64,000 bases of DNA from DATGMB01 sp035293845 (GTDB lineage Bacteria > Acidobacteriota > Terriglobia > Bryobacterales > Bryobacteraceae): the NCBI GenBank assembly GCA_035293845.1, contig DATGMB010000096.1:1-64000 (forward strand), given 5' to 3'. Shown piece after piece: positions 19,960 to 27,824 of this stretch (position 1 is the stretch's first letter; each line of letters opens with the position of its first letter). The position numbers and the translations under genes are program-made. The notes beneath the pieces were generated by a model. It saw only the letters and a program-made list of their open reading frames with translations. It was not told the DNA's origin and did not search any database.

Positions 19960-20883
19960 CTATTTCGCGAACTCCGCGGCGTTTTCTTTCGTCACCAGCG
20001 TTTCGCCGGTCGTAATCACCCGCGCCACCGGCTTGCCCTCGGCGGCATCGATCGCCGCGGCCACGGCTTTGTTCCCGAGCGCCTCCGGATGCATCGCCAC
20101 GTCCGCCGCCAGGCGTCCCGATTCGATGGCGTGAACCGCCTCGCGCGTCGCATCCACTCCCACGACCGCGATCTTGCCCGTCAGATTGCGCGCCGCGATG
20201 GCCTCCACGGCGCCGAGCGCCATCTGGTCGTTGGTGGCGAACACGGCGTTCAGGCCGGGATAGGTCGTCAGCAGGTTCTCCATCACGGACATCCCCATCG
20301 CCCGCTCGCTGTTGGCCGGCTGCACCGAGACGCATTCCACGCCCGGGGCCGCGGCCAGGGCATCGCGGAAGCCGGCCAGCCGGTCTTCGTGCGTCGCGAC
20401 GCCGAGAATCCCGCGGATCACCGCCACCTTCCCCTTGCCGCCGAGGCGCTCGGCGATGTAGTCGCCCGCCAGCCGCCCGGCATGCCGGTTGTCCGCCCCC
20501 ACGTAGCTCAGCTTGCCGGACCATGCGATATCGGTATCCATGATGACCACCGGGATGCCCGCCGCCTTCGCGCGGTCGAGCACCGGCACGACCTCCGAGA
20601 CGCCCGCCGGCGCCACCGCCAGCGCCGAGACGTGCCGCGTGATCTGGTCTTCGAGAATTCCCACCTGCTGATCGATATTGATCTCGCGCTCCGGCGCGAG
20701 CACCGCCAGCCGCACGCCCGGATGCGCGCGCGCCGCCTCCTCCGCGCCCGCTTTGACGCGCTGCCACCATTCGCTATCGAGCGCCTTGACCACCAGCGCC
20801 ACATCGATCGTTTTGGAATTGGAGCCGCGCCCGCAGGAGGCCGCGAGCAGCGCGGCAAGGAGGACAACCGGAATGGATTTCAC
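19960..20883 (-). CDS. Sugar ABC transporter substrate-binding lipoprotein (RbsB/Peripla_BP_4 type)
   Basis: This is a periplasmic sugar-binding protein of 307 residues. The signal ends in a lipobox, LLAASC, so the mature protein is lipid-anchored. Family motifs are VALVVKALDSEWWQRVKAGAEEAAR, IPVVIMDTDIAW, YVGADNRHAGRLAGDYI, AVFATNDQMALGAVEAI and VVGVDATREAVHAIESG. I choose GTG 20883 (giving MKSIPVV), because a TATAAT box (20897-20892) overlaps the upstream TTG 20892 and leaves only this GTG or the GTG at 20886 usable. No permease or ATPase gene is near. The ligand is unknown; an inositol ligand is attractive because MIOX is adjacent, but this is only inference. Confidence 0.88.
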   Translation of the reverse strand: MKSIPVVLLAALLAASCGRGSNSKTIDVALVVKALDSEWWQRVKAGAEEAARAHPGVRLAVLAPEREINIDQQVGILEDQITRHVSALAVAPAGVSEVVPVLDRAKAAGIPVVIMDTDIAWSGKLSYVGADNRHAGRLAGDYIAERLGGKGKVAVIRGILGVATHEDRLAGFRDALAAAPGVECVSVQPANSERAMGMSVMENLLTTYPGLNAVFATNDQMALGAVEAIAARNLTGKIAVVGVDATREAVHAIESGRLAADVAMHPEALGNKAVAAAIDAAEGKPVARVITTGETLVTKENAAEFAK

Positions 20884-20891
20884 CACCGCCA

Positions 20892-20897
20892 ATTATA
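20892..20897 (-). promoter_or_regulatory. TATAAT box of the sugar-binding protein gene
   Basis: TATAAT on the minus strand, eight bases before GTG 20883. It overlaps the TTG that would give the longest open frame, which rules that codon out as start if the promoter is used. Confidence 0.5.
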
Positions 20898-20922
20898 CGG
20901 CAAGGCCCTTTTACGAACGAAA

Positions 20923-20999
20923 AACCGCTTGCGATAAGCGGTTGCGGTGTAGTGGAATCAACAGCTTATCGAGAAAAACCGCTAATTCGTAGCGGTTTT
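20923..20999. repeat. Pair of ACCGCT hairpins flanking a TGATT motif
   Basis: Two perfect inverted repeats stand in tandem: AACCGCTT-5-AAGCGGTT (20923-20943) and AAAACCGCTA-5-TAGCGGTTTT (20975-20999). Between them, on the minus strand at 20968-20952, is a 17-base TAAGCTGTTGATT motif. On the minus strand the second hairpin is followed by TTTTTC, so it can terminate the gene at 21053-21952. A related hairpin-plus-motif group recurs at 41959-42047. Confidence 0.6.
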
Positions 21000-21052
21000 G
21001 TGTTGGCGATAGGACTCCGGCCCCGCGCGTTGCGGACGCCGATTGGGGCCGC

Positions 21053-21952
21053 TTACGGCGTCTCCCACGCGCGATTTTCCGTTTTCGGTTTGCCGCGGAA
21101 ATGCCAGATCCAGGCGCCGAAGGCCGTCAGCGCGGCGCCGATCAGCATGGCAATTCCCTCACCTGTTTTCTCGGCGATCTTGCCGATCATTTTGTCCCAG
21201 AACTCTTCGCGATCGATCGGCAGCGGAAGGGCATGCACTTGTATCGTCTCGGTCTTCTGCAGCAAGGGGACCAGCGTATCTTTCCCTTCGACGTCCGCCA
21301 GCGCCCAGATGTATAGCACCAGCTTCGACTCGCCGTCCCGCTTCGGCAGGACATTCCACGTCCATGTAGAGGCGGCCAGGCTCGTCACGGCCTGCTGTTC
21401 ATCCGGAGGTTCCACCGCGGTGACGTCGAACGCATCCGGTGGATCGCCGGCCAGGTGCACGCGCATGCGCGGGGCCACGTTCACGGAATCGAGCGTAAAG
21501 CGTTTGGGATCCAGACCGGAGTAGATGTCGCTCGATCCGGTGTCGAGCCGGACGATAACGACTTCCGGCCGCTTCACCTGCATGGTCCGCGTCGGCTCGA
21601 ATAGAATTCTGCCGGGCGTCAGTTTGGGCACCGCCGGCGTGGCGGGGCTACCGCCAGTGTTGCTGTGCTCAGGCTTCCCCGCCTTGTCAACGGCCGCCGG
21701 GTGAAGGTGCTCGTCCAAGCTCTTGGACAGGGCATCGAGCTGCGCGGATCCGTCGCGGTATCGCTGAAGGAATTTCTCCAGATTCGTGTCGCGTGTGCTC
21801 GGGTAGAGCGCCGAAATCGGAGGCAGCGTTTTCGCAGGATTGAGCACCGGCAGCCGCAGCCCCGGCGCAACCGTGTGCACCAGGCTCGTCGCCACCACTA
21901 AGACGCCGGTTCCACCGGTAACAACTCCCACCGCGGCCCTCAAGGTGCTCAT
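21053..21952 (-). CDS. Membrane-anchored beta-sandwich protein of unknown function
   Basis: I do not recognise the family. From ATG 21952 the protein has 299 residues. It has one hydrophobic segment at the N-terminus (GVVTGGTGVLVVATSLVHTV) and one near the C-terminus (GIAMLIGAALTAFGAWIWHF), with a periplasmic or cytoplasmic middle. Residues about 110-245 look like an Ig-like beta-sandwich (RPEVVIVRLDTGSS, MRVHLAGDPPDAFDVTAV, TWTWNVLPKRDGESKLVLYIWA). The open frame extends far upstream but only as the antisense of glpD. It follows glpD by 23 bases and may be the last gene of that operon. Confidence 0.65.
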   Translation of the reverse strand: MSTLRAAVGVVTGGTGVLVVATSLVHTVAPGLRLPVLNPAKTLPPISALYPSTRDTNLEKFLQRYRDGSAQLDALSKSLDEHLHPAAVDKAGKPEHSNTGGSPATPAVPKLTPGRILFEPTRTMQVKRPEVVIVRLDTGSSDIYSGLDPKRFTLDSVNVAPRMRVHLAGDPPDAFDVTAVEPPDEQQAVTSLAASTWTWNVLPKRDGESKLVLYIWALADVEGKDTLVPLLQKTETIQVHALPLPIDREEFWDKMIGKIAEKTGEGIAMLIGAALTAFGAWIWHFRGKPKTENRAWETP

Positions 21953-21975
21953 TGCTCTGCCTGTTCTTGGAGATA

Positions 21976-23454
21976 TTACCGCATTTCCGGGGGCAGATAG
22001 CCCTGCGCCAGCCGTTCGAACGCCGCCACCTGCTCCCGCTCCCACGCCGCATCGCGCCCCAGTTCGCCCGCCAAAACGGCTGCCGCCGCTGGCGCCATTT
22101 CGAGGGCCGCGCGCGCATTCAGGAACAGCGCCCGCGTCCGCCGCGCCAGCGCATCTTCGAGCGTGCGGGCCATTTCGCCCCGCGCGGAGCGGATGATGTC
22201 CGCTTCGGTGTAGGGCAGCGCCGGATGGAGCGGCGTGCCGCCGCCGCCGGCCTCCGGCGAGCGGTGGATCGGCAGATGCTGCGTGGCGCACGGACGCTCG
22301 GGCAGCCCGGCGTGCGCGGCGGCGCGGTCGACGCAATCCTCGGCCATGCGGCGATACGTCGTCCACTTCCCCCCCGCGATCGTCAGCATGCCGGAAGGTT
22401 CGAGGCGGATCGTGTGGTCGCGGGAAAGCTCCGCCGTATCCTTCCCTTGCCCGCCCACCAGCGGCCGGATGCCTGCGAATACGCTCAGGATATCGCCGCG
22501 CGACGGCCGCTTCTCCAGGTATTGCCCGGCCGTCTCCAGCAGGAACGCGATCTCCGACTCGCGCGCGGCGGGCTCGAGCGGGGCTTCCGCCACGGGGGTA
22601 TCGGTCGTGCCGATCAGCGTGTGACCGAGCCATGGAATCGCGAACATCACGCGCCCATCGGGCGTGCGCGGCACGAGAAGCGCCGTGTCCCCCGGCAGGA
22701 ATCCGCGGTCGAGCACGAGGTGCACTCCCTGGCTCGGCTGGAGAATCGGCTGCGCCCGCGGCTCGGCCAGCCGCCGCACGGCGTCGGCGAACGGCCCGGC
22801 CGCGTTGATCACAATGCGCCCCGCGGCAGCGTGCTCCTCGCCGGTTTCGAGATCGCGGAAGCGGACGCCGGTTCGCGAAACATCCGTCACCTGCGCGTAA
22901 TTCAGCAGCGCCGCGCCGTGGCCGATCGCGGTAAGGGCGAGGTGAATCAGCAGCCGCGCGTCGTCGAACTGGCCGTCGAAATAAAGGATGCCGCCGCGCA
23001 GGCCCTCGGCCCGCGCACCCGGCAGCCGCCGCAGCGTCTCATTCCGCGAGAGCAGATAGGGCAAGCCGAGCGACTGCCCCATCGCCAGCAGGCCGTACAG
23101 CTTCAGGCCAGTGCCGAAATACGGCAGTTCCCACCACCGGTACGCCGGCACGACGAACGCCAGCGGATGCACCAGGTGCGGCGCATTCCGCAGCAGCCGC
23201 CCGCGCTCGCGCAGCGCCTCCATCACCAGCGGCAGGCTTCCCTGCCCCAGGTATCGCACGCCGCCGTGGATCAGCTTGGTGGACCGGCTCGACGTGCCCT
23301 TGCCGAAATCGTTCTGTTCGAGCAGCAGCGTCGCGTAGCCGCGGCTGGCGGCATCCACCGCAATGCCGATGCCGGTGGCGCCGCCGCCGATCACTACGAT
23401 GTCCCACGCATCCTTGCGGGAGTGAAAGCGCCGGTAGAGCTCCGCGCGGGTCAT
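21976..23454 (-). CDS. glpD: Aerobic glycerol-3-phosphate dehydrogenase
   Basis: GlpD is an FAD enzyme at the inner membrane that oxidises glycerol-3-phosphate to DHAP and feeds electrons to quinone. The 492-residue protein shows the FAD-binding motif WDIVVIGGGATGIGIAVDAASRG, then TSSRSTKLIHGGVRYLGQG, VINAAGPFADAVRRLA, and the C-terminal TIAGGKWTTYRRMAEDCVD. The start is ATG 23454, seven bases after the stop of an Gfo/Idh/MocA gene, so it is part of the operon 26496-21053. No glpF or glpK is in the window. Confidence 0.94.
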   Translation of the reverse strand: MTRAELYRRFHSRKDAWDIVVIGGGATGIGIAVDAASRGYATLLLEQNDFGKGTSSRSTKLIHGGVRYLGQGSLPLVMEALRERGRLLRNAPHLVHPLAFVVPAYRWWELPYFGTGLKLYGLLAMGQSLGLPYLLSRNETLRRLPGARAEGLRGGILYFDGQFDDARLLIHLALTAIGHGAALLNYAQVTDVSRTGVRFRDLETGEEHAAAGRIVINAAGPFADAVRRLAEPRAQPILQPSQGVHLVLDRGFLPGDTALLVPRTPDGRVMFAIPWLGHTLIGTTDTPVAEAPLEPAARESEIAFLLETAGQYLEKRPSRGDILSVFAGIRPLVGGQGKDTAELSRDHTIRLEPSGMLTIAGGKWTTYRRMAEDCVDRAAAHAGLPERPCATQHLPIHRSPEAGGGGTPLHPALPYTEADIIRSARGEMARTLEDALARRTRALFLNARAALEMAPAAAAVLAGELGRDAAWEREQVAAFERLAQGYLPPEMR

Positions 23455-23461
23455 TCCTGCG

Positions 23462-24985
23462 TCACAGCTTCAGTTCCCACCCCTTGCGGAACACCGGCTT
23501 GACGTATTGGTTCGCCTCGGCGCTGTTGGTGAAGCGCAGATTCTTGCTGTCCCACTCGAGCTTTCCCGGAACGCGGTACGCGATCCCGATCAGCGACAGC
23601 CATTCCGCAAACGGCGCCGTGATGGAAAAATCGGAGCAGCTCGGCTCGCCGCCTTTGCACGCGCGGATCCAGTCCAGCATGTGGCCGGGCGAGCGCGTGA
23701 GAAGCTGCGGCGGCAGCACGTATTCCGCCCAGCGCGCCGCCGGCAGAAGCTGCACGCCCTCGCCGCGGTCGCACGTGGACATGATGCCCTTGGTCCCGAT
23801 GAACACCGAGCCGTTGCCGGTCAGAATGCCGGGTTGCGGCGGCGCCCCTGGCTCGCCGAACACTTTGACGCCCGGACCGCCCGCGCCCTGCCGCGGCGCA
23901 TTCGGATCGCGCGGCCTGCGCGGCGCAGGCGGTGCCTGGGCCTGCGCGCGCAGCCCCGCTCCCATTGGCCGGCCTTTATCCGTCAGGTTGTTCGGCCGCG
24001 GCAGAATGGTTTCGTTCTCCATGCCCGGAACATGGAACGCCTCGGCATCGCCCGGCCGCGTGGAATCGTGAAAGAAGACCTTCACCGGAGGCATCTCGCC
24101 GCGCGCCGGAAAATCCAGCCGCACGATGCCGCGCTCGGGGAACGTCAGGTTGCTGTGCCCCACCTGAGAAACGCACTCCAGGCTCGTGGGCGCGCCGAGC
24201 ATCAGCGCGGTATGCACCGGTCCCGCGGTGTGGGTCGCCCAGTTGCCCACCTGCCCGGTGCCGAAATCGAAGAAGCCGCGCCAGTTGTACGGCGTGTACC
24301 AGTCGCTGTACGGCCGCATCGCCGCGCCCCCGACCCACAGGTCCCAATCGAGCGTCGGCGGAACGGCCGTCTCGGGCGGCGGCGATTGCAGCCCCGTGGG
24401 ATGCGTGCCCGGCGTCGTCGAAATGTGCGCTTCGGTCACATCGCCGATCGCACCCGACCAGACGATCTCCGCCGCCACGCGGTTGCACTCGTGCGAGAAG
24501 CCCTGGTTGCCCATCTGCGTCGCGACCTTGTATTTCACCGCGGCTTCCATCAGCAGGCGCGATTCCCACGGCGTGCGCGTGAGCGGCTTTTCCAGGTACA
24601 CGTGCTTGCCGTGCTGCATACAGGCCAGCGCCACGGTGGCGTGCATGAAATCCGGAATCCCGATCGTCACCGCGTCGATGTTCTTCCCTTCCTTCTCGAG
24701 CATCACGCGGAAATCCTTGTACTTTGGAACCTTCGCGAACTTCTCGAAATTCTGCGCGGCGCGCTTCTCGTCGACATCGCACAGCGCGACGATGTTTTCC
24801 GTCTTCGCAGCAGCCAGCAGGTCTACGCCGCCCTGGCCGCCGCAGCCGACCGAAGCGACATTGAGCTTGTCATAGAACGGCTTGTAGCCGAGTGCCCGCA
24901 GCGAAGGCACGCTGCCGAAACCGCCGCGCGGAACCGCGCCGGCGAGCAGCGAGCCGAAGAAGAAATGACGTCGGGAAATGGACAT
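23462..24985 (-). CDS. Tat-exported Gfo/Idh/MocA-family oxidoreductase (long form)
   Basis: The 507-residue protein starts with a twin-arginine signal (MSISRRHFFFGSLLAGAV). The Rossmann fingerprint is NVASVGCGGQGGVDLLAAA, then IPDFMHATVALACMQHGKHVYLEKPL with the EKP motif. The C-terminal sheet domain begins near DVTEAHISTTPG and has a Pro/Gly/Arg-rich insert (APPAPRRPRDPNAPRQGAGG). It is longer than the 16.0-17.2 kb paralogue and belongs to the bacterial exported clade common in Acidobacteriota and Planctomycetota. It follows the ThuA gene by 18 bases and precedes glpD by seven. ThuA and Gfo/Idh/MocA proteins often travel together; the substrate is unknown. Confidence 0.9.
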   Translation of the reverse strand: MSISRRHFFFGSLLAGAVPRGGFGSVPSLRALGYKPFYDKLNVASVGCGGQGGVDLLAAAKTENIVALCDVDEKRAAQNFEKFAKVPKYKDFRVMLEKEGKNIDAVTIGIPDFMHATVALACMQHGKHVYLEKPLTRTPWESRLLMEAAVKYKVATQMGNQGFSHECNRVAAEIVWSGAIGDVTEAHISTTPGTHPTGLQSPPPETAVPPTLDWDLWVGGAAMRPYSDWYTPYNWRGFFDFGTGQVGNWATHTAGPVHTALMLGAPTSLECVSQVGHSNLTFPERGIVRLDFPARGEMPPVKVFFHDSTRPGDAEAFHVPGMENETILPRPNNLTDKGRPMGAGLRAQAQAPPAPRRPRDPNAPRQGAGGPGVKVFGEPGAPPQPGILTGNGSVFIGTKGIMSTCDRGEGVQLLPAARWAEYVLPPQLLTRSPGHMLDWIRACKGGEPSCSDFSITAPFAEWLSLIGIAYRVPGKLEWDSKNLRFTNSAEANQYVKPVFRKGWELKL

Positions 24986-25003
24986 GTGAATTTTCCTTTT
25001 GAA

Positions 25004-25876
25004 CTATGGCCGCGGGTGCGGATCGGTCGAGCCGTCCGTCCGGCCCAGCACCCACTTGATCGCTTCCTGGTACATCTTCAGCACGTCGGGGTCGTCCCAC
25101 GCCTCGTTGGTGTGCCCCAGCGTGGAATAGAACACCCGGCCCTTGCCGTACATTTTGCTCCACGCGATCGCCCAGTCGCGGTCCGTGCGCAGGCGCGGCC
25201 GCGTGAGATCGAGCTTCGATTCATCGAGCCGCATCAGAACGTTGACCTTGTCGCGCGACCACTGCTTGGGCTGGTAGATCTCGTCGCGGATGCGAAAGCT
25301 CCTGGCGAAATGCCGCGTCGCCGGAAAGGATGAATCCTCGACGATGACCGGGGCGTCGAACGTCCCCCACGGGTGCCCGTCGAACCATCCGCCGACCATC
25401 TCGGCGTACTCGGGCCACTGGTAGTTGCTGTCGAGCGCGGCGTGAATGCCCACGAAGCCTTTGCCCTGATCGTGGACGAACGCGAGGAGGTCCTTTTTCT
25501 GCTGCTCATCGAGCGGCAGCTCGCCGGTGGTGCTGGCGAAAACGACCGCGTCGAAATTGGCGAGATTCAGCGGCGTGAAGCCGCCGCCGGGCCGCTCCGC
25601 CGCGCGAAGGATCGCGGGATCGGTCGAGATCTCGGTGTCCCACACGCCGCATTCGCGGCCGAGCTTCCACACGCTGGCCATGGCGTTGGAGATCGAATCG
25701 TGGTGAAAGCCCTTGGCCATCCCGAAGACCAGGACGTGCTTCCTCGCCACGGGCGGTGGCGTGCTGCCTCTTCCTCCGGCTGGGCCGCGGCCACCCTGCG
25801 GCGCGGGCGGATTCTGGCCGTGCGCCAAGCCCATCGCGAGCAGGGCCGCGCCCAGGAGAATGACGGATCGCTTCAT
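25004..25876 (-). CDS. Exported ThuA-domain protein
   Basis: ThuA domains have a glutamine-amidotransferase-like (flavodoxin-like) fold and are linked to trehalose or other sugar-derivative use; the reaction is not settled. From ATG 25876 the protein has 290 residues with a signal peptide (MKRSVILLGAALLAMGLAHGQ) and a Pro/Gly spacer. Family motifs are VLVFGMAKGFHHDSI, FDAVVFASTTGELP, GKGFVGIHAALDSNYQWPEY, GGWFDGHPWGTF and GRVFYSTLGHTNEAWDDP. It lies 17 bases after the AhpD-like gene and 18 before the Gfo/Idh/MocA gene. Confidence 0.88.
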   Translation of the reverse strand: MKRSVILLGAALLAMGLAHGQNPPAPQGGRGPAGGRGSTPPPVARKHVLVFGMAKGFHHDSISNAMASVWKLGRECGVWDTEISTDPAILRAAERPGGGFTPLNLANFDAVVFASTTGELPLDEQQKKDLLAFVHDQGKGFVGIHAALDSNYQWPEYAEMVGGWFDGHPWGTFDAPVIVEDSSFPATRHFARSFRIRDEIYQPKQWSRDKVNVLMRLDESKLDLTRPRLRTDRDWAIAWSKMYGKGRVFYSTLGHTNEAWDDPDVLKMYQEAIKWVLGRTDGSTDPHPRP

Positions 25877-25893
25877 GGCGTTTGCTCTACAGA

Positions 25894-26496
25894 TTAGCGC
25901 ACATACCCCGCCGCCGCCATCCGCTTGCCTCCGGCGCGATGCGCCTCCTCCGACATCGCATGCACGCCCGTGGCATCGATCCACCGGTTGTAGAAATTGA
26001 ACAGCGCGCAGACGGTAATCGCGGAGAAGATCGCCTCGTCATCCCATCCCGACGCGTGCAGCGCCGCGATATCCGCTTCCCCGATGTGGATGGAATCCTC
26101 GTTCACCTTCCGCACGAAGCGGAACAGCGCCTTGTGGCGCTCGTCGAGCGCGGAGTTTTCGAGGTCCCGCAGCACGCCCCACACGAGCTCTTCATCGCCC
26201 AGCAGTTCCGCCGCGACCGCGGCGTGCGAGCGGATTCAAAACGGGCAATCGTTGCGGTAGGAGGTGAACGCCGCGATCAGTTCGCGCATGCCGGGGCTGA
26301 GCGGCGACGGCCCGCGCATCACTTCCTGGGTGAAGCGCGAGAGGGCATCGCCCGCCTGCTGCCGGAAGGCGAAGAGATGCCAGATCTGCGGGTATTCGCT
26401 CCCCGCCGCCTGCATCGTTCGGATCAGGTCGCGGTAGGGTCCTGGCTGCGGATTGTTTTCGACTCCGGGAAGAAACAGTGGAGGGATGGCGGGCAC
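25894..26496 (-). CDS. Predicted AhpD/carboxymuconolactone-decarboxylase-like selenoprotein (in-frame UGA = Sec87)
   Basis: This is one gene interrupted by an in-frame TGA at 26238-26236. From GTG 26496, 86 residues lead to RNDCPF, then TGA, then IRSHAAVAAELLGDEELVW and 95 more residues in the same frame, giving 200 residues with Sec. The residues E72, C84, position 87 and H91 have the spacing of the AhpD catalytic set E118-C130-C133-H137 (12, 3 and 4), so the UGA replaces the resolving or peroxidatic Cys of CxxC. A 6-bp hairpin with a GGUC loop starts 11 bases after the UGA. The C-terminal part (FSAITVCALFNFYNRWIDATG) is typical of peroxidase-related enzymes of this family. It likely reduces peroxides or transfers thiol electrons. 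A TAAAAT box lies six bases before the GTG. Confidence 0.85.
26209..26224 (-). promoter_or_regulatory. Predicted bacterial SECIS hairpin (AhpD-like gene)
   Basis: On the minus strand, CGCCGC-GGTC-GCGGCG forms a perfect 6-bp stem with a 4-base loop. The loop's first G is 18 bases after the UGA, within the range reported for bacterial SECIS elements, which characteristically carry GU/GG in the apical loop. An outer GCA/TGC pair could extend the stem with a bulge. Confidence 0.7.
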
Positions 26497-26502
26497 GTCC
26501 GG

Positions 26503-26508
26503 ATTTTA
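26503..26508 (-). promoter_or_regulatory. -10 box of the AhpD-ThuA-Gfo-glpD operon
   Basis: TAAAAT on the minus strand, six bases before GTG 26496, in the 31-base gap after the DUF763 gene. It supports GTG 26496 as the start and a leaderless message. Confidence 0.45.
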
Positions 26509-26527
26509 TCAAAGGCACGGGCCGGCA

Positions 26528-27727
26528 TCAGAACAGGCGGAGTTGGGCGTCCTCGCGCCGGTGGCCGGCCGTGACGGTGCGGCCGCCGAGCGACGGGGAG
26601 ATGCGCCGCTCGTGCGCCACCGCGGCATCGAAGTCGGCCCGCGGCTCGAGCCGCTCGCCGGCCACGCGTACGAAGCGGTCGAGGCGGCGGAAGCCTTCGA
26701 TCTTTTCCGAATCGCCGGTGCGCGCCGCGTCGAGCGCGCGCCGCAGCACGCCGATGGATTCATCGTAGGTGCGGAGCGGCACGGGAAACGGATGCCCATC
26801 CTTGCCGCCGTGCGCGAACGAGAACCGCGCGGGGTCGGAAAATCGCGCCGGTGCGCCGTGCACGACTTCCGCAATCAGCGCGAGCGATTGCAGGGTCCGC
26901 GGTCCCAGGTTCTCGACGAGCAGCAGGGATGTGAAATCCCGCAGGTCGCGTTCATAGGCGGTGGCCAGCACCGCGCCCAACCGGCGCAGGTCGACATCTT
27001 CGGCGCGGACGTCGTGATGGCGTGGCATGACGAGCCGCCGCACCTCCGCCAGCGTTGCCTCCGGAGGCTGGCGCGCGATTTCGAGCAGCGCGCGCTGGGC
27101 AGGCTTCGCGCCGGAATCCACGAGGTTCAGGATCTCACCCTGCGGCTCGCCCACGATGCCGGTGTGGGGCGAATCGGTGAAGTCGCGGACCGCCGCGGAG
27201 TGCCAGTGGTAGCGTCGGGCCATCCCGGCCGTTTCGTTCATGCCCTGCTGCACCACCGCCCACTCGCCGGTTGCGCTGACGACAAAGGTATGGAGATAGA
27301 CCTGGAATCCGTCCGCGATGGCGTTGTTATCGACCCGCGCTGCGAGGCGGCTGGTCCGGACCAGGGCCTCGCCATCGAGGCCGCAGCGTGAGGCAACGCC
27401 GCGCAGTTCGTCCGGCGTGCGGCGCGAATGCCGGCCGCGCCCGCCGCAGATGTACAGCCCGAGCTCTTGGGATCGCGGATTGAGTCCGCGCTTGAGCGCG
27501 CCCATCACCGAAGTGGTGATGCCCGAGGAATGCCAATCCATGCCCATGACGGCGCCCAGCGCCTGGAACCAAAAGGGGTCGCTGAGGCGGCTGAGGAACT
27601 CGGCGGTCCCGTAATGGTAGAGGACGCTTTCGGCGATCGCGGCGCCAAGGCGCGCCATTCGCTCGGCCAGCCACGCCGGCACGCGGCCGCCGTGCAGGGG
27701 GAGATCGGCGGTACCGGAGCGTTTCAT
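26528..27727 (-). CDS. DUF763 domain protein
   Basis: DUF763 proteins are about 370-400 residues and of unknown function, best known from archaea and thermophiles. This 399-residue protein begins with the family's MKRSGTADLPLHGGRVPAWL and continues with LGAVMGMDWHSSGITTSVMGALKRGL, GGRGRHSRRTP, RLAARVDNNAIADGFQVYLHTFVV and YHWHSAAVRDFTDSPHTGI. The second half contains MPRHHDV, NLGPRTLQSLALIAEVVHG (helix-hairpin-helix-like) and FAHGGKDGHPFPVPL. The helix-hairpin-helix-like segment and the many His/Asp residues could suggest a nucleic-acid enzyme, but this is inference. It probably has its own promoter (TATCCT eight bases before the ATG). Confidence 0.88.
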   Translation of the reverse strand: MKRSGTADLPLHGGRVPAWLAERMARLGAAIAESVLYHYGTAEFLSRLSDPFWFQALGAVMGMDWHSSGITTSVMGALKRGLNPRSQELGLYICGGRGRHSRRTPDELRGVASRCGLDGEALVRTSRLAARVDNNAIADGFQVYLHTFVVSATGEWAVVQQGMNETAGMARRYHWHSAAVRDFTDSPHTGIVGEPQGEILNLVDSGAKPAQRALLEIARQPPEATLAEVRRLVMPRHHDVRAEDVDLRRLGAVLATAYERDLRDFTSLLLVENLGPRTLQSLALIAEVVHGAPARFSDPARFSFAHGGKDGHPFPVPLRTYDESIGVLRRALDAARTGDSEKIEGFRRLDRFVRVAGERLEPRADFDAAVAHERRISPSLGGRTVTAGHRREDAQLRLF

Positions 27728-27824
27728 CTGTTTTCAGGATAGCGTGAGGCGGCGGGCCGGCCTGCCAGCCTGCACATCGCCTCATGCGCCGGTCCCTCAC
27801 TTGCGGGCCACTCGACGTGGTTCG

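Noticed and set aside
21953..22633. Upstream part of the 526-codon frame ending at 21053
   Set aside because: It is antisense to glpD and low-complexity Arg/Gly/Ala; the real start is ATG 21952.
26236..26496. Stand-alone 86-residue protein ending at CPF
   Set aside because: The homologous sequence continues in frame past the TGA; treating the two halves as separate genes or as a pseudogene is less likely than Sec recoding, given the catalytic spacing and hairpin.
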